Positions 16,556 through 25,003 of a DNA stretch of 64,000 nt are shown here, one piece after another; position 1 is the stretch's first letter; each line of letters begins with the position of its first letter. Location of the stretch: assembly GCF_000337515.1 (NCBI RefSeq), contig NZ_AOIQ01000006.1:378265-442264 (forward strand). Reading direction: 5' to 3'. Both the position numbers and the translations under genes were made by a program. The notes beneath the pieces are model-generated. The model saw only the letters and a program-made list of their open reading frames with translations, was not told the origin of the DNA and ran no database searches. The stretch is from Halovivax asiaticus JCM 14624. GTDB lineage: Archaea; Halobacteriota; Halobacteria; Halobacteriales; Natrialbaceae.

Positions 16556-17788
16556 ATGAGCGACGCCGAGACTCTGGCTGACCGCGTCCGCGACGGCGAG
16601 CTTCGACTGTACGAACTGGACGACCACGCGGACTCAGACACCGCAGCCGAGGCCCGTCGCCGATTGCTGGAGGCCGAAACCGAAACGACCCTCGAGACGA
16701 TCGGCGACTACTCGTTCCCGGCCGCCGAGGCAGCCGACACGGCCATCGAGAACATGATCGGTGCCGCCCAGATTCCCATGGGCGTCGCCGGCCCAGTCGC
16801 CGTCGACGGTGGGGCAGCCAGTGGAGCGTACTACCTGCCGCTCGCGACGACCGAGGGCGCGCTGGTCGCCTCCGTCAACCGTGGCCTCTCCGTCATCGAC
16901 GACGCGGGTGGCTCGACCGCCCGCGTGACGAAGAACGGAATGACGCGCGCGCCGGTTTTCCGGGTCGACGGCGTCGCCGAAGCGGCCGAGACCGTCGAGT
17001 GGGTCGAGTCGCACGAAGCCGACCTCCGCGAGGCGGCCGAGTCGACGACCAGCCACGGCGAACTGCTCGGCGTCGAATCCTACGTCGTCGGCGACTCCGT
17101 CTACCTCCGCTTCGCCTACGACACGAAAGACGCGATGGGGATGAACATGGTCACGATCGCGACCCGCGAAGCCTGCGACGTCGTGGAGGCCGAGACGCCA
17201 GCCTCGCTCGTCGCAGTCTCGGGCAACCTCTGTTCGGACAAAAAGCCCGCAGCGATCAACGCGGTGGAAGGACGCGGCCGATCGGTCACAGCAGACGTCG
17301 TCATCCCCGGCGAACTCGTCGAGGATCGGCTGGGAACCACAGCCGAGGGGATCGTCGAAGCCAACACCCGAAAGAACCTGATCGGCAGCGCGAAGGCTGG
17401 CAGTCTCGGGTTCAACGCACACGCGGCGAACGTCGTCGCCGCGGCCTTCCTCGCGACGGGCCAGGACGAGGCTCACGTGGTCGAGGGCTCGAACGCGATC
17501 ACGACGATGGAGACCCGTGAGCGTGACGAAGACGGTTCCGAAGACCTCTATGCCAGCATCTCGCTGGCCTCCCTCCAGGTCGGGACCGTCGGCGGCGGCA
17601 CGAAACTGCCGACCCAGGCCGAAGCGCTCGACGTCCTCGACCTGCGCGGCGGCGGGGACCCCGCCGGTGAGAACGCGAATGCGCTGGCCGAGGTCATCGC
17701 CGTCGGCGCGCTGGCAGGCGAACTCTCCCTGCTCGCCGCCCTCTCCTCGCGACACCTCGCAAGCGCGCACGAAGATCTCGGGCGATAG
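16556..17788 (+). CDS. hmgA: 3-hydroxy-3-methylglutaryl-CoA reductase (class I)
   Basis: HmgA reduces HMG-CoA to mevalonate with two NADPH, the committed step toward archaeal isoprenoid lipids. The 410-residue product has the class I signatures: ENMIGAAQIPMGVAGP near 63-78, TTEGALVASVNRG with the catalytic Glu near 97, DAMGMNMVT, GNLCSDKKPAAINA with the catalytic Lys, and GTVGGGTKLPTQ near the end. ATG 16556 was chosen since the family-typical acidic N-terminus (MSDAETLADRVRDGEL) starts there. A TATA-like stretch lies about 28 bp upstream. ppsA follows on the same strand, but after 271 bp and with its own promoter. Confidence 0.96.
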   Translation: MSDAETLADRVRDGELRLYELDDHADSDTAAEARRRLLEAETETTLETIGDYSFPAAEAADTAIENMIGAAQIPMGVAGPVAVDGGAASGAYYLPLATTEGALVASVNRGLSVIDDAGGSTARVTKNGMTRAPVFRVDGVAEAAETVEWVESHEADLREAAESTTSHGELLGVESYVVGDSVYLRFAYDTKDAMGMNMVTIATREACDVVEAETPASLVAVSGNLCSDKKPAAINAVEGRGRSVTADVVIPGELVEDRLGTTAEGIVEANTRKNLIGSAKAGSLGFNAHAANVVAAAFLATGQDEAHVVEGSNAITTMETRERDEDGSEDLYASISLASLQVGTVGGGTKLPTQAEALDVLDLRGGGDPAGENANALAEVIAVGALAGELSLLAALSSRHLASAHEDLGR

Positions 17789-17849
17789 TAGGAAGACGGT
17801 GGTGGTTACTTCACAGCTGACGAGGGCGGTCGCGTTCATCCGAGTGAGA

Positions 17850-17867
17850 ATGTGGAGACGACCACAT
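17850..17867. repeat. 6-bp inverted repeat downstream of hmgA
   Basis: Arms ATGTGG (17850-17855) and CCACAT (17862-17867) around AGACGA, about 60 bp after the hmgA stop. It could be a transcript-end hairpin. It is short, so confidence is low. Confidence 0.3.
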
Positions 17868-17956
17868 CATGAGGTGGGCCGCTCAACGTGGACGAAAGAA
17901 GGCAAACGACCACCTCGGTACGACTCGGTATCCGCACAATAATTCACATGCCACTG

Positions 17957-17971
17957 GCGCAAATATTGCGC
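17957..17971. promoter_or_regulatory. Perfect 15-bp palindrome upstream of ppsA
   Basis: GCGCAA-ATA-TTGCGC is an exact dyad centred about 96 bp upstream of the ppsA start and about 67 bp upstream of its TATA box. Its position and symmetry suit a dimeric regulator site controlling gluconeogenesis. The regulator is unknown, and the known TrmB-type pattern TACT-N8-GAGTA is not seen here. Confidence 0.5.
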
Positions 17972-18026
17972 TATTCGGGAGACTCAGGCGCGTGAATGAC
18001 TCACCGGGGTGATGGCTTCGGAAGCT

Positions 18027-18035
18027 TCTTTATCC
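18027..18035 (+). promoter_or_regulatory. TATA-like element of ppsA
   Basis: TCTTTATCC is centred about 29 bp upstream of ATG 18060. It rules out the upstream ATG at 18009, which precedes it. Confidence 0.5.
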
Positions 18036-18059
18036 AGTCCGTCAAGCACACAGACACAG

Positions 18060-20396
18060 ATGGCTGTACTCTGGCTGGACGAGATCGGCGCCGACGACCT
18101 GGAGTCCGTCGGGGGCAAAGGCGCGTCCCTGGGCGAGCTTACGGGAGCAGGGCTGCCGGTCCCGCCTGGCTTCGTCGTCACCGCTGGCACCTACCGGGAG
18201 TTCATCGAGAACGCCGGCATCGACGAGGAGTTGTTCGATGCCGTCGAGGTCGACGTCGAGGATTCGGCCGCCCTCGCCGACGCTGCCGACCACGCACAGG
18301 AACTCATCGAGGAGACGCCGTTCCCCGAGGAGTTGCGCGAAGAAATACTCGCCGCCTACCACGACGTCGGGACGGCCGACGAGGAGGCGTTCGTCGCCGT
18401 CCGCTCGTCGGCCACCGCGGAGGACCTGCCCGACGCCTCGTTCGCCGGTCAACAGGAGACGTTCCTGAACGTCACCGAGGACGATTTGCTCGACCGCGTC
18501 CGCCGGTGCTGGGCCTCGCTATTTACCCAGCGGGCGATCTACTATCGCCAGGAACAGGGCTTCGATCACTCGGCGGTCAACATCGCCGTGGTCGTCCAGC
18601 AGATGGTCGACGCCGAGAAGTCCGGCGTCATGTTCACCAGCCACCCCTCGACCGGCGATCCGACCATGATCGTCGAGGCAGCCTGGGGCCTGGGCGAAGC
18701 CGTCGTTTCGGGTGCGGTCTCCCCGGATAACTACGTCGTCGATCGCGCTGACGGCGAGATCGACGTGACGATCGCCGACAAGAAGGTCAAACACGTCAAA
18801 GACCCCGAGACGGGCGAAACCGTCGAAGTCGACGTCGATCCCGACGAGCGCGAAAAGCGCGTCCTGTCGGACGCCGATGTCGAACGGCTCGTCGAACTCG
18901 GCGAACGGGTCGAATCCCACTACGACACTCCACAGGACGTCGAGTGGGCGATGGCCGACGGGGAGGACTACATGCTCCAGTCCCGACCGATCACCACGAT
19001 CTCGGGGCCGGACGATATCACCGACGCCGCCGGATCCGAGGGCGTCACGAGTGTCACCGACGGCAGCGGCGGGGTGGAGTCCGCCGGTGGCGAACTCGCG
19101 GGCGAATCCGTCGCTCCCGAAGGCGAACTGCTCGTCGACGGGCTCGGGTCGAGCCCCGGCCGCGTCGCCGGCCCGGCCCGACTCGTGACGAAACTCGACG
19201 ATCTCGACAAGGTCCGCCAGGGCGATATCATCGTCACCGAGATGACCACGCCAGACATGGTCCCCGCGATGAAGCGGGCCGCTGGCATCGTCACCGACGA
19301 AGGCGGCATGACGAGTCACGCCGCGATCGTCTCGCGCGAACTCGGCGTCCCGGCGATCGTCGGGACGACGAATGCGACGACCGTCCTCGAAGACGACCAG
19401 CAGATCACCTTAGACGGTGACAAAGGCCAGGTACTCGCCGGAAAGACCGTCGAAACGGACGAAGAAACCGAGCCGGTCGAAGACGTCCGGCCGCAGTCGC
19501 CGGTCAAACCGATGACGGCCACGGAAGTCAAGGTCAACGTCTCCATCCCGGAGGCAGCCGAGCGCGCCGCCGCGACTGGGGCCGACGGCGTCGGCCTCCT
19601 GCGCACCGAGCACATGATCCTCTCGCTGAATCGAACGCCGGCGAAATTCATCGCCGAGGAGGGCGTCGACGCCTACGTCGACGAACTCGTCCAGGGCATC
19701 CGCGGCGTCGCGGACGAGTTCTACCCGCGGCCGGTCCGCGTCCGCACTCTCGACGCGCCGACCGACGAGTTCCGCCAGCTCGAGGGCGGCGAGGACGAGC
19801 CGAGCGAGCACAATCCGATGCTCGGCTACCGCGGGATTCGCCGGAGTCTCGACCGGCCCGACGTCTTCGCCCACGAATTAGAGGCGTTCCGGCGGCTCTA
19901 CGACCTCGGCTACGACAACGTCGAGATCATGCTGCCGCTGGTCAACGACGCCGAGGACGTCTACCGATCGAAACGACTCATGGAAGAAGCTGGGATCGAT
20001 CCCGAGAAACGAACCTGGGGCGTGATGATCGAGACGCCGGCCTCGGCGCTCGGCGTCGAGGAGATGGCCGACGCGGGCATCGACTTCGCCTCCTTCGGGA
20101 CGAACGACCTCACCCAGTACACCCTCGCCGTCGACCGGAACAACGAGCACGTCGCCGACCGCTTCGACGAGCTCCACCCAGCGGTCCTCAGACTGATCGG
20201 CGACGTCATCGAGCGCTGTCGCGAACACGGCGTCGACACCTCCATCTGCGGGCAGGCCGGCTCGAAACCCGAGATGGTCCGCTTCCTCGTCAACGAGGGC
20301 ATCAGCTCCATCTCGGCGAACATCGACGCCGTTCGCGACGTCCAGCACGAGGTCAAGCGCGTCGAGCAAAAGCTGCTGCTCGATTCGGTTCGGTGA
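18060..20396 (+). CDS. ppsA: Phosphoenolpyruvate synthase
   Basis: PpsA makes PEP from pyruvate and ATP (giving AMP and phosphate) and opens gluconeogenesis. The 778-residue protein has the usual order. First comes an N-terminal ATP-binding domain (VGGKGASLGEL at about 17-27, later RSSATAEDLPDASFAGQQ). The phosphohistidine domain follows with TDEGGMTSHAAIVSRELG near 410-427. The C-terminal PEP-binding barrel has GTNDLTQYTLAVDR and the catalytic Cys in CGQAGSKPEM. ATG 18060 matches the TATA spacing and the family N-terminus MAVLWLDEI. A linker (about residues 320-365) is rich in Gly, Ser and acidic residues. Pyruvate kinase, which works in the opposite direction, is also in the window (25004). 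Confidence 0.96.
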   Translation: MAVLWLDEIGADDLESVGGKGASLGELTGAGLPVPPGFVVTAGTYREFIENAGIDEELFDAVEVDVEDSAALADAADHAQELIEETPFPEELREEILAAYHDVGTADEEAFVAVRSSATAEDLPDASFAGQQETFLNVTEDDLLDRVRRCWASLFTQRAIYYRQEQGFDHSAVNIAVVVQQMVDAEKSGVMFTSHPSTGDPTMIVEAAWGLGEAVVSGAVSPDNYVVDRADGEIDVTIADKKVKHVKDPETGETVEVDVDPDEREKRVLSDADVERLVELGERVESHYDTPQDVEWAMADGEDYMLQSRPITTISGPDDITDAAGSEGVTSVTDGSGGVESAGGELAGESVAPEGELLVDGLGSSPGRVAGPARLVTKLDDLDKVRQGDIIVTEMTTPDMVPAMKRAAGIVTDEGGMTSHAAIVSRELGVPAIVGTTNATTVLEDDQQITLDGDKGQVLAGKTVETDEETEPVEDVRPQSPVKPMTATEVKVNVSIPEAAERAAATGADGVGLLRTEHMILSLNRTPAKFIAEEGVDAYVDELVQGIRGVADEFYPRPVRVRTLDAPTDEFRQLEGGEDEPSEHNPMLGYRGIRRSLDRPDVFAHELEAFRRLYDLGYDNVEIMLPLVNDAEDVYRSKRLMEEAGIDPEKRTWGVMIETPASALGVEEMADAGIDFASFGTNDLTQYTLAVDRNNEHVADRFDELHPAVLRLIGDVIERCREHGVDTSICGQAGSKPEMVRFLVNEGISSISANIDAVRDVQHEVKRVEQKLLLDSVR

Positions 20397-20444
20397 AAAA
20401 GCGCTCGAGTTCGTACTATTTCCGCGCTCGTCGGATCGTTGCTC

Positions 20445-20785
20445 TCAGTCCGACCGACCGGCGAGATACGACGTGAGCGTCGACGTTACCTGGTCGACGA
20501 GTGACGCTTCGAGCGTTCCCTGCCAGAACTCGATATCGGCCTCATCGAGCGTGTGGACGGTCCACGGGACGAGATTACTCGGTTCTGGTGTCCCACCGTT
20601 GATCCACGCGCGTTCGGGAATCGGGACGAGCCTGTCGTACCAATCCTTCGTCGTCAATGGCACGACGAGATACTGGTCGCCGTGGAACGGATACTGCTCG
20701 TCGTTCAGAATACACCACGTCTCGAATACTGATCACCTTTGAACGGGTCCGCACCGTACACGACGTCAGTTCGTTCCCGCGTCAT
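20445..20785 (-). pseudogene. PemK/MazF-like toxin gene broken by a frameshift
   Basis: Read from ATG 20785, the first frame gives MTRERTDVVYGADPFKGDQY and then stops at TGA near 20705. From about 20717 a second frame continues with WCILNDEQYPFHGDQYLV and the rest to 20445. Joined, the about 112 residues follow the layout of haloarchaeal PemK/MazF-like ribonuclease toxins: a DPFKGD start, a Trp-led strand, a Q-Y-hydrophobic strand, LTT and an acidic C-terminal half. One base appears to be missing near 20715-20722. The ATG overlaps the stop of the upstream regulator gene (ATGA at 20782-20785), which supports the original gene model. It may be an inactivated toxin or a sequencing error. The family call is by pattern only. 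Confidence 0.65.
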
Positions 20786-21144
20786 TCGTCTTCGTCGGTC
20801 GATTGTGTCCTGGCTGCATGTTCTCGCCAGGCCTCTCGATCCTCTGTCCCGAATCGCGCGTTCAAACGCTCGGTGACGCGGTGGTATTGACCGAACGACG
20901 CGATGCGCTCCGGTTCTCCGATCGCCCAGTACGCCGCCTTGTGGCGAACGAGCCCTCGGTCTTCGAGACGGCCGAGGACGGTCGCGATCGAGTTCTGCGG
21001 GATGCCAGTTTCGTCTGCAATTTCGGCGGCCTTGAACGCTTTGTCGTCGTTCGAGAGGAGAAACTCGAGGACTTTTTCCGGATTGCTCAGATCACCCAAT
21101 TCCTGCTCCGGAGTTTCTTCGAACGTATCGATATCGATGACCAT
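20782..21144 (-). CDS. Winged-helix regulator, probable antitoxin partner of the PemK-like gene
   Basis: A 120-residue acidic protein with a central winged helix (PEKVLEFLLSNDDKAFKAAE, then a recognition helix around PQNSIATVLGRLEDRGLVRH). The C-terminal tail is charged (REAWREHAARTQ). It ends in an ATGA overlap with the toxin-like pseudogene, so the two are coupled as in type II toxin-antitoxin pairs. ATG 21144 is the most likely start. The longer frame to 21246 crosses the promoter repeats. Repeats of CCTATGT just upstream could be its own operator. If the toxin is truly broken, this gene may persist only as a DNA-binding protein. Confidence 0.75.
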   Translation of the reverse strand: MVIDIDTFEETPEQELGDLSNPEKVLEFLLSNDDKAFKAAEIADETGIPQNSIATVLGRLEDRGLVRHKAAYWAIGEPERIASFGQYHRVTERLNARFGTEDREAWREHAARTQSTDEDE

Positions 21145-21183
21145 GATGGCTGTACGGGAGCGACTGTCGTAAGCGTTTCCGAC

Positions 21184-21214
21184 GTAACCTATGTAATCGA
21201 TGTTTCCTATGTTC
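21184..21214. promoter_or_regulatory. Direct-repeat operator candidate upstream of the antitoxin-like gene
   Basis: GTAACCTATGTAA (21184-21196) and GTTTCCTATGTTC (21202-21214) share the core CCTATGT and lie 18 bp apart start to start. They fall in the promoter region of the minus-strand regulator. Possible TATA positions are 21170-21180 or the repeat itself. Autoregulation is an inference. Confidence 0.45.
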
Positions 21215-21280
21215 AATTGGGACAACGTAGCGCGTTCGCCCGTCATGGCCAGTCAGTCATGGCCTGCCCGAGAACACAAC

Positions 21281-21290
21281 AGATAAAGCC
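21281..21290 (+). promoter_or_regulatory. TATA-like element of mfnA
   Basis: AGATAAAGCC is centred 26 bp upstream of ATG 21312, indicating a leaderless transcript. Confidence 0.5.
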
Positions 21291-21311
21291 GTCACTCTCC
21301 TGCTCTGACGC

Positions 21312-22406
21312 ATGCAGGCCGAGCCACAAGGGTTCGACCGGGTTCTCTCCTCGATGTGTACGGAGCCGCATCCGGTCGCCCGGGCGGCCGCCGAACGGTT
21401 TCTCGCGACGAACCCCGGCGATCCGGGGACGTATCCGACCGTCGCCGAGTTGGAGGATCGGGCGATCTCGATGCTTGGCGACATCGCCGCCCTGGACGAC
21501 CCAGCTGGGTACGTCTCCAGCGGTGGTACGGAGGCAAACATCCAGGCGGTTCGAATCGCACGCGAGCGAGCACGCAGGAACGACATCGAGTCACCGTCCG
21601 TCATCATGCCCGAATCGGGCCACTTCAGTTTCAGGAAGGCCGCGGACGTTCTCGACGTCGACCTCACGGTCGTTCCGACGGACGACGACCACCGGGTGCG
21701 TCTGGACGCGGTTCGCGAACGCGTCGACGAAGCGACGGCACTCGTCGTCGGCGTCGCTGGAAGTACCGAGTACGGCCGAGTCGATCCGCTCGGATCGCTC
21801 GGAGAGATGGCTCACGACGTCGGCGCGCTGTTCCACGTCGACGCCGCCTGGGGCGGATTCGTCCTCCCGTTTACCGACATCGAGTGGACCTTCGCCGATA
21901 TCCCGGTCGACACGATGGCCATCGACCCGCACAAGATGGGGCAGGCCGCGATCCCCGCCGGTGGCTTGCTCGTCCGGGACGAGGCGTTGCTCGACGAACT
22001 CGCCGTCGACACGCCCTACCTGGAGACGACCTCGCAGGCGACGCTGACGGGGACGCGCTCCGGTGCCGGCGTGGCGAGCGCCGTCGCCGCGATGGAAGAA
22101 CTGTGGCCGGAGGGCTACGCCGCACAGGCCGACCGCTCACAGGCCAATGCCGACTGGCTGGCGACGCAGCTCGCCGAACTCGGCTACGACGTGGTCGAGC
22201 CGACGCTCCCGCTGGTCGCGGCGGACGTGCCGACGCCCACGTTCGAAGCGCTCAGGGAAGCCGGCTGGCGGATTTCCCGGACCGGGACGGGCGAGCTTCG
22301 GGTCGTCTGTATGCCCCACGTGAGCCGTTCGATGCTCGAATCGTTCGTCGACGACCTCGCCGCGATCGACGAGTGCGCACCGACGACGACGGCGACCGAC
22401 GATTGA
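21312..22406 (+). CDS. mfnA: MfnA-type PLP-dependent amino acid decarboxylase (aspartate/tyrosine)
   Basis: A 364-residue group II decarboxylase. Archaeal MfnA proteins decarboxylate L-tyrosine (methanofuran) or L-aspartate. Haloarchaea do not make methanofuran, so aspartate to beta-alanine for coenzyme A is the likely job. Motifs seen: [15 protein letters not shown] near 58-72, [24 protein letters not shown] near 176-184 (PLP-ring Asp) and [10 protein letters not shown] with the Schiff-base Lys near 210. The length is normal. The window also encodes CoaBC (55474), which uses the pantothenate made from beta-alanine. The leaderless start is supported by the TATA box. Confidence 0.92.
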   Translation: MQAEPQGFDRVLSSMCTEPHPVARAAAERFLATNPGDPGTYPTVAELEDRAISMLGDIAALDDPAGYVSSGGTEANIQAVRIARERARRNDIESPSVIMPESGHFSFRKAADVLDVDLTVVPTDDDHRVRLDAVRERVDEATALVVGVAGSTEYGRVDPLGSLGEMAHDVGALFHVDAAWGGFVLPFTDIEWTFADIPVDTMAIDPHKMGQAAIPAGGLLVRDEALLDELAVDTPYLETTSQATLTGTRSGAGVASAVAAMEELWPEGYAAQADRSQANADWLATQLAELGYDVVEPTLPLVAADVPTPTFEALREAGWRISRTGTGELRVVCMPHVSRSMLESFVDDLAAIDECAPTTTATDD

Positions 22407-22740
22407 TCGGCGAGCCGGAGAGAGCCCCCGACGAGGTGGGAGTTCGCGACCGGGAGAGAGGAATTCGACGAGGAGCGCAGTAATCGGACGACCCCGTTCA
22501 GAAGCATTTTGTACGAGGGTAGGTAACATGAGGCCAGCATGGGCGCTGGACGCACGGTGATCGCGACGATGCGTCCGCGACGATAGCGACCGGGTGGATC
22601 GTCGCGGCGCCGGTCATACGGCACGCACCCGCGGCGGGGAAACCCGATTTCTCCCCTACCAGTGGACGAGTAGCGCGACGCACGACCGAAAACCGGCGGG
22701 TTTTACGCCCGCCGCGACAACGACACGCTAAGAAAATACA
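22407..22740. other. Intergenic region between mfnA and metG
   Basis: About 334 bp with no credible gene. The open frames here are antisense continuations of mfnA or metG. The metG promoter (TTTTACG) is at its right end. An isolated AT-rich patch (22506-22515) has promoter-like composition, but only a ten-codon frame follows it. Confidence 0.45.
22700..22707 (+). promoter_or_regulatory. TATA-like element of metG
   Basis: GTTTTACG is centred about 37 bp upstream of ATG 22741. This predicts a leader of about ten nucleotides without a Shine-Dalgarno site. Confidence 0.4.
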
Positions 22741-24867
22741 ATGAGTACCGAAGACTTTCCGACGGACCGACCGGCGGTGGTGACCTGCGGGCTCCCGTAC
22801 GCGAACGGAGATCTCCACATCGGGCACCTCCGCGGCTACATCGGCGCGGACGCGTTCGCCCGCGCGCTCGAAACGCTCGGCCAGGAAACGGCGTACGTCT
22901 CGGGTTCTGACATGCACGGCACGCCCGTCGCCGTCAACGCCGAGCAGGAGGGAATCGACCCCGAGGAGTTCGCACTGCGCTGGCACGAACAGTATCAGGA
23001 AACGTTCCCGAAGTTCGACGTCGATTTCGACAACTACGGGCACACGCACGACGAGACGAACACCGAACTGACCCAGGAGATCGTCCGGACGTTAGACGAG
23101 GAAGGCTACGTCTACGAGGACGAGATCCTCGTCGCTTACGACCCGAAAGCCGACGACTACCTGCCCGACCGGTACGTCGAGGGGACCTGTCCGTACTGCG
23201 GCGCGAAGGCCCGCGGCGACGAGTGCGACGAGGGCTGTCAGCGCCACCTAGAGCCCGGCGAGATCGAGGACCCACGGAGCGTGCGGACCGGCAACCCGGC
23301 GGAGTACCGAGAACGGACGCACAAGTTCTTCCGCGTCTCCGAGTTCGCCGACTACCTGACGGAGTTTCTGGACGGCCTCGAAGGCACGTCGAACGCCCGG
23401 AACCAGCCACGGCAGTGGATCGAAGAGGGACTCCAGGACTGGTGTCTCACCCGCGATATGGACTGGGGGATCGACTACCCCGGGGACGACGGCGCCGCCG
23501 AGGACGTCGTCCTCTACGTCTGGGTCGACGCGCCGATCGAGTACATCTCGAGTACCAAACAGTACACCGAGCGTGTCGGCGCCGACGAATACGACTGGGA
23601 ACAGGTCTGGACGGAAGAAGGCGAGATCGTCCACGTGATCGGCCGGGACATCATCCAGCACCACACGATCTTCTGGCCGGCGATGCTAGAGGCCGCCGAC
23701 TACACCGCGCCACGGGCGGTCGCCGCGACAGGCTTCATCACCATCAACGGCAAGGGGCTCTCGACGAGTCGCAACCGGGCCATCTGGGCCAGGGAGTACC
23801 TCGACGAAGGGTTCCACCCGGACCTCCTGCGGTACTACCTGACGACGACCGGCGGCTTCCAGCAGGACGTCGACTTCTCCTGGGACGCCTTCCAGGAGAA
23901 GGTAAACGGCGAGCTCGTCGGCACCGTCGGTAACTTCTGGTACCGCAGCCTGCTCTTCGCCTACCGGAATTACGACGGAACGCCCGATACGGCCGTCTCC
24001 GACGAGGTCGAGGCGCGCATCGAGGACGCGATCGACGCGTTCACCGGCGGGGTGAACGACTACTCGTTGCGCGACGTCGGCAACGCCACGACGCGACTCG
24101 CCCAGTTCGGCAACGAGTACATCCAGCGCAACGAACCCTGGAAGCTCACCGACGAGGAACCCGACCGGGCGGCACAGGTCATCCGCGACTGCGTCCAGCT
24201 CGCGAAGGCCACCGCCGTCCTGCTCTCCCCGATCGCCCCCGGCAAGGCCCAGGCGCTCTGGGAGCAGATCGGTGAAGACGGCGAGATCGCGGACGCACAC
24301 GTCGAGGACGCACTGGCGGCCCCGCGAGACTCGTTCGACAAACCCGGCGAACTCTTCGCCAAAATCGAAGACGATCGCGTCGCCGAACTGAACGAGAAAC
24401 TCGAAACGCGGATCGAGGAAGCGGCGAGCGACGACGAGACGGAAGGCGGTGACGGAGCGCCAGCAGACGGCGAAATCGAAAGCGACGACACTGCCAGCGA
24501 ACAATCCACGAACATGACCGACACAGACGATCTCGAACCACTGGCGGAGGATCGCATCGGCTTCGAAGACTTCCAGGACGTGGACATCCGCGTCGGCCAG
24601 ATCGAGACAGCCGAAGGTATCGACGGCGCAGACGATCTCGCCCGGCTCGAAGTCGATATCGGCTTCGAGACGCGTCAGGTCGTCGCCGGGATCAAACAAC
24701 TCCACGATCTCGACGAACTCCCCGGCACGCAGTGTATCCTGCTGGCGAACATGGAACCCGCCGAACTCTTCGGCGTCGAATCCAACGGCATGATCCTGGC
24801 CGCGGGCGAGGAAGCGGACCTGCTCACCACGCACGGCGACGCCGCGCTAGGCGAGAAGATCAAGTGA
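22741..24867 (+). CDS. metG: Methionyl-tRNA synthetase with C-terminal tRNA-binding OB domain
   Basis: A class I synthetase that charges tRNA(Met). The 708 residues contain the HIGH motif (GDLHIGHLRGYIG near 22-34) and a zinc knuckle CPYCGAKARGDECDEGC near 145-161. The KMSKS counterpart is KGLSTSRN near 338-345. After the catalytic and anticodon domains, a Glu/Asp-rich linker (about 555-600) leads to a Trbp111/EMAPII-like OB domain that starts at FEDFQDVDIRVGQIE near 607. The linker contains an in-frame ATG (24514) whose context, MTDTDDLEPLAED, looks like a natural N-terminus. The OB part might therefore once have been, or still be, made separately. The identification is firm. Confidence 0.96.
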   Translation: MSTEDFPTDRPAVVTCGLPYANGDLHIGHLRGYIGADAFARALETLGQETAYVSGSDMHGTPVAVNAEQEGIDPEEFALRWHEQYQETFPKFDVDFDNYGHTHDETNTELTQEIVRTLDEEGYVYEDEILVAYDPKADDYLPDRYVEGTCPYCGAKARGDECDEGCQRHLEPGEIEDPRSVRTGNPAEYRERTHKFFRVSEFADYLTEFLDGLEGTSNARNQPRQWIEEGLQDWCLTRDMDWGIDYPGDDGAAEDVVLYVWVDAPIEYISSTKQYTERVGADEYDWEQVWTEEGEIVHVIGRDIIQHHTIFWPAMLEAADYTAPRAVAATGFITINGKGLSTSRNRAIWAREYLDEGFHPDLLRYYLTTTGGFQQDVDFSWDAFQEKVNGELVGTVGNFWYRSLLFAYRNYDGTPDTAVSDEVEARIEDAIDAFTGGVNDYSLRDVGNATTRLAQFGNEYIQRNEPWKLTDEEPDRAAQVIRDCVQLAKATAVLLSPIAPGKAQALWEQIGEDGEIADAHVEDALAAPRDSFDKPGELFAKIEDDRVAELNEKLETRIEEAASDDETEGGDGAPADGEIESDDTASEQSTNMTDTDDLEPLAEDRIGFEDFQDVDIRVGQIETAEGIDGADDLARLEVDIGFETRQVVAGIKQLHDLDELPGTQCILLANMEPAELFGVESNGMILAAGEEADLLTTHGDAALGEKIK

Positions 24868-24874
24868 CTGTGGC

Positions 24875-24892
24875 CTCGCCATAGACGGCGAG
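24875..24892 (+). terminator. Hairpin just after metG
   Basis: Arms CTCGCC (24875-24880) and GGCGAG (24887-24892) with a 6-nt loop begin 8 bp after the metG stop. A transcript-end role is plausible, but no T-run follows. Confidence 0.35.
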
Positions 24893-24970
24893 AGCCTGGC
24901 GATCGGCACGCGTCACGCCACACCAAGCAGATTTGAACGGCCATCTCGATCACACCCGTTGTAACTGCGC

Positions 24971-24980
24971 AGATTTTTCC
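24971..24980 (+). promoter_or_regulatory. TATA-like element of pyk
   Basis: AGATTTTTCC is centred 28 bp upstream of ATG 25004, suggesting a leaderless transcript. Confidence 0.5.
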
Positions 24981-25003
24981 CTGACTCACGCGTAGCGGGG
25001 CAC

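Noticed and set aside
17789-18059. TrmB-type site (TACT-N8-GAGTA) upstream of ppsA or pyk
   Set aside because: I read both upstream regions and did not find it.
22506-22560. Promoter and short ORF in the mfnA-metG gap
   Set aside because: The frame is only ten codons long and has no conservation signal that I can see.
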